From contig AJFK01000843.1 in NCBI GenBank assembly GCA_000467715.1, forward strand, positions 1 through 60,473: a stretch of 60,473 nucleotides of DNA, in the 5' to 3' direction. Origin of the DNA: Hysterium pulicare CBS 123377 (taxonomy: Eukaryota > Ascomycota > Dothideomycetes > Hysteriales > Hysteriaceae). How positions within the stretch are numbered: position 1 is the stretch's first letter; each line of letters starts with the position of its first letter. Below, in pieces: positions 55,804 through 60,473 of the stretch. Under the pieces are notes generated by a model. It worked only from the letters and a program-made list of their open reading frames with translations, was not told where the DNA came from and searched no databases. The position numbers were made by a program, and so were the translations under genes.

Positions 55804-57075
55804 ATGGCGTCCAAACAAGACATTCTATCCGAGATCGAACAGAACATCGACAGCTACATCACCTTCCTTCAATCCTTCATCCGCGCCGCATCCCCAAATC
55901 CTCCAGGCGATACAGTACAAGCAGCGGCTGTCATCACCGAATTCCTCTCCAAACATGGCATCGAAGCCCAAACAATTGCGCCTCAAGCCCACATGCCCAA
56001 CATTGTCACCGACTTCCAGGGCGGCAAAGGTCCCGGTCCGCGCGTGATACTTAATGGCCATATTGACGCGTTTCCAGCCGGGGATCCCGATCGATGGGAG
56101 CGAGGCCCATACTCCGGATACAATGATGGGAAGTCCATACACGGGCGTGGAGGCGTGGACATGAAGGCCGGGACCGCAGCTTCCGTTATTGCATACACGC
56201 TTCTCAAGAAGAGGGAGGAGCACATCAAAGGCAGTGTGGGATTGACAGCCGTTTCAGACGAAGAGACAGGCGGGAAATGGGGCACGAAATATCTGCTCGA
56301 GCAGTACGGAGATCCATCGCCTTGGAAGGGCGACTGTGTCATCAATGGCGAGCCTGGTGGTCTTCAATCCGTGAGATTCGGAGAGAAGGGTTCGCTGAGG
56401 ATGACGTTCACTGTGCAGACTGGAGGCGCGAATGGAGCTTACAAGCATCTGAGTCGGGGTGCTAATATCGTCGCCGCGCAGCTTATCATCAGGCTACTTG
56501 AAATCGAGGATTTGGTTCCTGATCTACCGGAGGAGTTGCGCAGACACTTTGATGCGCCGGAAGTGAGAGCTGTTGCCGATGAGATTATGGGAGCTGGTGC
56601 TGCAGATATCCTCCTCGCTCCAACGCTCAATATCGGGACCATCCAGGGGGGTGTAAAAGTTAATGTGATACCCGAGAAATGCACGTTCGAAGCAGATGTT
56701 CGCCTTCCCATCGGCCTCACCGCGGAAACCGTCCTCGCTCGCCTGTCCGAAATTCTCAAAGATTTCCCAGAGGCTTCAGTCGCAAAGCAAGAAGCGGCGA
56801 GTAATCCGGCCAACTACTGCGCAGTGGATCATCCTTTTGCAGAATGTATTGCTGGGGTTGCGGAAGAAGTGACTGGACGTAAGCCTGTTCAGTTGGCAGG
56901 TATTGGCGGTACGGACTGCAAATTCTGGAGATATGCTGGTGTGCCGGCGTATGTGTATGGGCCGTCCCCTAAGGGGATGGGTGCTACTGGGGAGGCAGTG
57001 GGGATTGATGAATTCAAGGTCATGATCAAGACGCATACTTTGGCCGTCTGGGAGTATCTGGGTGGGCCTTCTTGA
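55804..57075 (+). CDS. M20 family metallopeptidase/deacylase (ArgE/DapE-like)
   Basis: An intronless gene of 423 residues. The M20 signature residues are present: VILNGHIDAFPAGDP (first zinc-ligand His and the catalytic-site Asp), SIHGRGGVDMKAG (bridging Asp), and AVSDEETGGKWG (the Glu pair; general base and zinc ligand). A dimerisation domain follows (EKGSLRMTFTVQTGGANGAY), and the return of the catalytic domain carries GIGGTDCKFWRYAGVPAYVY with AVGIDEFKVMIKTHTLAVWE. There is no signal peptide, so it is cytosolic. Family members cleave N-acyl amino acids (acetylornithine, succinyl-diaminopimelate) or dipeptides; the fungal substrate is unknown. Length is normal. Confidence 0.92.
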   Translation: MASKQDILSEIEQNIDSYITFLQSFIRAASPNPPGDTVQAAAVITEFLSKHGIEAQTIAPQAHMPNIVTDFQGGKGPGPRVILNGHIDAFPAGDPDRWERGPYSGYNDGKSIHGRGGVDMKAGTAASVIAYTLLKKREEHIKGSVGLTAVSDEETGGKWGTKYLLEQYGDPSPWKGDCVINGEPGGLQSVRFGEKGSLRMTFTVQTGGANGAYKHLSRGANIVAAQLIIRLLEIEDLVPDLPEELRRHFDAPEVRAVADEIMGAGAADILLAPTLNIGTIQGGVKVNVIPEKCTFEADVRLPIGLTAETVLARLSEILKDFPEASVAKQEAASNPANYCAVDHPFAECIAGVAEEVTGRKPVQLAGIGGTDCKFWRYAGVPAYVYGPSPKGMGATGEAVGIDEFKVMIKTHTLAVWEYLGGPS

Positions 57076-57788
57076 GGTTCACATCCTATCTATGACTATC
57101 CTGATGCCTTATGCGGTTGGGTACACACCCTTTGAATTTCGTGGAAAGTGTCAAATCTATTTCCACAATCTGGGCATACTCCGGACTCATAGTGGTTTGC
57201 AGTCTAATTTGAGAACGACCTTCAAACAACTCTAAATTTCATCGTCAAATTACACCATATGCGATGTCAGTACTGGAGAACGTCGACGCAGACATGCATG
57301 GCTTACACCAATGATGCTGTCCTGAGGTCTAGATGCTCAAATGTAGACTTCCATATTAGCCCCGAATAATGGATATCCTTCGATAGCGAGCGTTTAGTGG
57401 TCCCTGAACTCCTGGGCATCGGATGAATTACTCAGTGGTACCAGAATTGATCAAAGTCATAGAGGGCTACAACAACTTCACCTAAGTTCCAGGATGAGGA
57501 GACTTTAATGTGAGTGTGCACACGCATTCTCTTGAATCAGGTTAATTTGGGGCATGTTCATTTCGGTCGAGCGTTGGGAAGTGATGATCAGAATGGATAA
57601 CTCAGCACGTGATATGAGCTCACCAACTCTTCATTGATTCCCCTTTCCAACAGTATTTCTTTGGGAATCATTTTTCGACTGCGGGGTTGGTGACTCACAT
57701 GGAAACCTGACTGATTGTGTGTTGGCTTGGCACAGGATTTGTATGGTCTTCTCGGTTCAGGCAGACATGCTAGTGGGTGAGGCGCAGC
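57076..57788. other. Intergenic region upstream of the VIT/vWA gene
   Basis: About 700 bp without a supported gene. The frame opening at 57719 is continuous with the VIT/vWA exon but consists of leader sequence. Confidence 0.5.
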
Positions 57789-57797
57789 ATATAAAAA
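57789..57797 (+). promoter_or_regulatory. TATA box of the VIT/vWA gene
   Basis: TATAAAAAG, followed by a strongly pyrimidine-rich tract and CA-rich leader to ATG 57923 (TCAACTCATGGCT). The distance of 126 bp fits a leader start about 95 bp before the ATG. Confidence 0.6.
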
Positions 57798-57922
57798 GAG
57801 CACCTTCCCCTTTTCTTCAACATCAAACTTCTCCTTCGCAAAATATTCTCTCCTTTCAACTCACTCTTCTTTTCCAGAGAACCCCTCAACAAGTCACCCA
57901 CCAACGTCTCGTCACTCAACTC

Positions 57923-60473
57923 ATGGCTCGCACCAAGCAACCGGCTCGAGGTTACTCCGCTCCTCACATCTGCGGGTGCTACTTCACTACTGATACAGGC
58001 TCTGGAACCCTGAAGCGTACATATCTTCCGCAGGTCAAGCTTGATGCTCATATGACTGTGTTCTCCACTGCGTCAAGCACTACCTTAACACAGACGTTTG
58101 TTAATCCGTCGAAGAATCAGCCATTGGGAGAGATCAGGTGAGTGCTATACTCCCCTGTAGTTTCTTTCCTCCACTGGCCATTCAGCCAATGCTAACGAAC
58201 ACAGATACACGTTTCCTTTGTACGAGGGTGTCAGCGTCGTCGATTTCAAATGCCAGGTCAACGAACGTACCATCTACGGTCTCGTGAAAGAGAAAGAGGA
58301 AGCCCGTAGAACATATGAGAAAGCCAAAGAACGAGGAGAAAATGCCAGTATCCTTGAGCAGCTGCCTGATGCTGCTGACGTCTTCACCACCTCAATCAGT
58401 AACATCCCAGAGGGCAGCCAAGTCATTGTGACCATCACATTCATTCAAGAACTCAAGCATGATGCTGAAGTGGATGGGATTCGATACACTATGCCGACTT
58501 CGATCGCCCCTCGCTACGGCTCGTATCCGGGCGACCTTATGTCATCGTCTTCTGTCAATGATTCAGGGGGCATGTCCATTACTATTGATGTTTCTATGTC
58601 TGATGGTGTCCCTATTCAGAAGATCATTTCGCCATCCCACCCGATCGAGGTCTCACTTGGCACGCTATCCACATCAACTATTGATCAGGATCCTTCCACC
58701 TTCAAGGCTTCTGCCACCCTTGCTATGAGCACGACCGAACTTGAAAAGGACTTCGTCCTCCAGATCGTCGCGCGCGATATCGGCGTCCCACAGGCAATTC
58801 TCGAAACACATCCTACACTGCCAAACCAACGAGCCCTCATGACCACGCTGGTACCTAAGTTCTCTTTAAAGCCCCAGAAACCGGAGATCATCTTTATCGC
58901 CGACCGCTCTGGATCAATGCAAGGCAACGTCCCCACCTTGATCTCGGCTCTGCACGTTTTCTTAAAGTCACTTCCTGTTGGCGTGACGTTCAACATTTGC
59001 TCCTTTGGCAGTCGCTATGAGTTTCTCTGGTCTAAGAGTCAGGTGTATTCGAAGACGAGCTTGGCGCAAGCCATGAAATACGTGGATAAATTTGGTGCGG
59101 ATTTCGGCGGCACTGAGACATTTGCTGCTGTGAAGGCGACGATCGAAAACAGGCATAAGGATGTCCCGACCGAAGTTATGTTACTTACTGACGGGGACAT
59201 CTGGTCGCAGGATCAGCTCTTCAAGTATCTTGAAGAGCAGACTAAAGAGGGAACGGTCCGAGTCTTCCCTATCGGTATAGGTGGTGGTGTGTCAAGCGCG
59301 CTGATCGAAGGTGTGGCAAGAGCCGGTAAAGGCTTCTCTCAGATGGTGGGTAATGGAGAGAAGCTCGATGGGAAAATTGTTCGAATGCTCAAAGGAGCTC
59401 TGACGCCACATATCAACGACTACCAATTGGAAATCAAGTACGAGGATGATTCTGTGGATCGAGTGGCTGATAGTCTTCGCCTACAACTCACACTCGAAGA
59501 TGAAGACGAAGGCGACAAGAAGCGAGGCCCAGAACGCTACCCCCTCAGGAATCAGCCAATCTCTCTCTTCGACCCTGAGGCCAAGGAAACTGAAGCAGAG
59601 CCGGAGAAAGACGAGCCTCAGGATCGCTTCGCTGGTGTTCCAAAGTTCGACCGACCGAAGATTCTGCAAACGCCTCATACGATACCGCCGCTCTTTCCAT
59701 TCAATCGCACTTGTGTCTACCTCCTCATGTCTCCCGAAGCCTCCGAACTAATGCCTAAGAGCGTGATTCTCAAGGGAACATCGCCTCAAGGACCTTTGGA
59801 GCTGGAGATCCCTATTCAAGTCCGAGATGCCCCAGGCGAAATGATTCACCAACTCGCTGCACGCAAAGCCACACAGGAACTCGAAGAAGGCCGCGGTTGG
59901 CTCTCTGATGCCAAAGTTAACAGCCACGGTGCCCTTATCAAGCACAAGTATTCCAGCAAATATGACATGATCCTGCAGCGCGAGGCAGTACGTCTAGGCG
60001 TCGAATTTCAAGTCGGCGGGAAATACTGCTCTTTCGTCGCCGTGGAAGCCAACGAGGCTGAGATGGCCGAAAAGAGGAATAAAGTGTTGGAAGACGTGAA
60101 TAACAGATTCCACGCTGACTCCGAGAAGGATGATGAGAGTGCCGAAGACGATTTCGAGGTGGTGGATGCACTGGAGGAGGATGTACTGAATGCGAAGGTC
60201 CTCACTTGCTCCGAGCCAAGAGCCCAGCCCCAGTCGAGCCGGGCCGGATTCATGCTTATGGCATCCAGTAGAAGGACTAGCGCGAAAGCGCCCCGCAAGC
60301 AACTCGCCAGCAAGGCAGCACGAAAATCTGCCCCATCTGCTGGTAGCGTCTTTTTCGCCGACGCTGAAGCCGAAGTGGATGCTGAAGAGGAAGCAGAAGA
60401 AGAGTCCGAAGATGAGGATATGGGTTTTGGGTTCTTCGATGATGGAGCCCCTCCGCTATCGAGGCCGACGCCA
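57923..60473 (+). CDS. VIT and von Willebrand factor A domain protein with histone H3-like ends (incomplete)
   Basis: Exons 57923-58137 and 58205-60473 (67-bp intron, GCTAAC branch) give 828 codons, still open at the window edge. Residues 1-9 are MARTKQPAR. The VIT domain spans about 20-145 (YTFPLYEGVSVVDFKCQVNE, IYGLVKEKEEARRTYEKAKE, LEQLPDAADVFTTSISNIPE). The vWA domain (about 305-475) has a complete-looking MIDAS set: IIFIADRSGSMQGN (DxSxS), a Thr in FGGTETF and an Asp in MLLTDGDIW. A conserved middle region follows (RLGVEFQVGGKYCSFVAVEA). The last part is acidic, but residues 766-783 are KAPRKQLASKAARKSAPS, which matches fungal histone H3 K14-S31 as I recall it, flanked by TSA and AGSV. 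Related VIT/vWA proteins are cytosolic or of unknown role. I translated the whole second exon and saw no stop. Confidence 0.88.
60285..60338 (+). other. Segment coding for an 18-residue histone H3 tail match
   Basis: The codons from AAA at 60285 to TCT at 60338 encode KAPRKQLASKAARKSAPS in frame with the VIT/vWA protein. The preceding RRTSA and following AGSV also resemble H3 (KSTGG and TGGV). It carries the positions of H3 K14, K18, K23 and K27, and ARKS, the context of H3 K9 and K27 methylation. Confidence 0.85.

Noticed and set aside
59446-60313. Additional open frames on both strands within the VIT/vWA exon
   Set aside because: They overlap a long, domain-bearing open exon and have no independent support.

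Overview
The window looks like about 60 kb of nuclear DNA from a filamentous ascomycete (Pezizomycotina; possibly Leotiomycetes, which is only a guess from overall character). The evidence is short spliceosomal introns (mostly 50-105 bp, GTRNGT donors, CTRAY-like branch sites, YAG acceptors), fungus-specific families (Zn2Cys6 and bZIP/DUF3425 factors, a FunK1-type kinase, a Ferritin_2/Rds1-like protein, MFS permeases) and gene-poor AT-rich stretches with decayed repeats. I recognise no tRNA, rRNA, CRISPR array or intact autonomous transposon.

Layout. 0.6-4.8 kb: nitronate monooxygenase (+), bZIP factor (-), crotonase-fold enzyme (-). 5.7-8.5 kb: an unusual predicted protein with a CorA-like membrane segment, a Zn2Cys6 cluster and a second membrane anchor. 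9.4-10.4 kb: secreted ferritin-like protein. 10.9-15.1 kb: one small Cys-containing ORF, one coding-like relic and about 2 kb of strongly diverged tandem repeats. 15.1-22.7 kb: small charged protein, large FunK1-type (probably catalytically dead) kinase, NAD-binding dehydrogenase and MARVEL protein, all minus. 22.7-32.6 kb: gene-poor, with a secreted DUF3237-like gene and a small coiled-coil gene. 32.6-39.1 kb: class II aldolase, two hypothetical genes, a 148-bp inverted-repeat element (MITE) beside gene fragments, and an F-box-like gene. 39.6-42.9 kb: DJ-1/PfpI protein and a three-finger C2H2 factor. 44.0-54.2 kb: sugar-transporter-type MFS, a small membrane protein, a C2H2 gene with an in-frame stop, a monocarboxylate-type MFS permease and a co-directional Zn2Cys6 factor with a TTCGTAC repeat array in its promoter. 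54.2-60.5 kb: sulfotransferase pseudogene, M20 metallopeptidase and a VIT/vWA protein that runs off the end.

Functionally this is mostly accessory metabolism (nitronate, acyl-CoA, sugar aldol, transport) mixed with transcription factors; no biosynthetic backbone enzyme is present, so I do not call a secondary-metabolite cluster. The adjacent monocarboxylate-type permease and Zn2Cys6 factor (49.8-54.2 kb) may be a regulator-transporter pair.

The most striking observation is in the last gene. The VIT/vWA protein begins with a near copy of the histone H3 N-terminus (MARTKQPAR versus MARTKQTAR), and near its acidic C-terminal part it carries an 18-residue block that matches, from memory, fungal histone H3 K14 to S31. 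The H3 tail seems to be split over the two ends of an unrelated protein, which suggests histone mimicry or capture of H3 coding sequence. Second is the CorA-like/Zn2Cys6 fusion at 5.7-8.5 kb, and third the FunK1-type protein lacking both catalytic aspartates.
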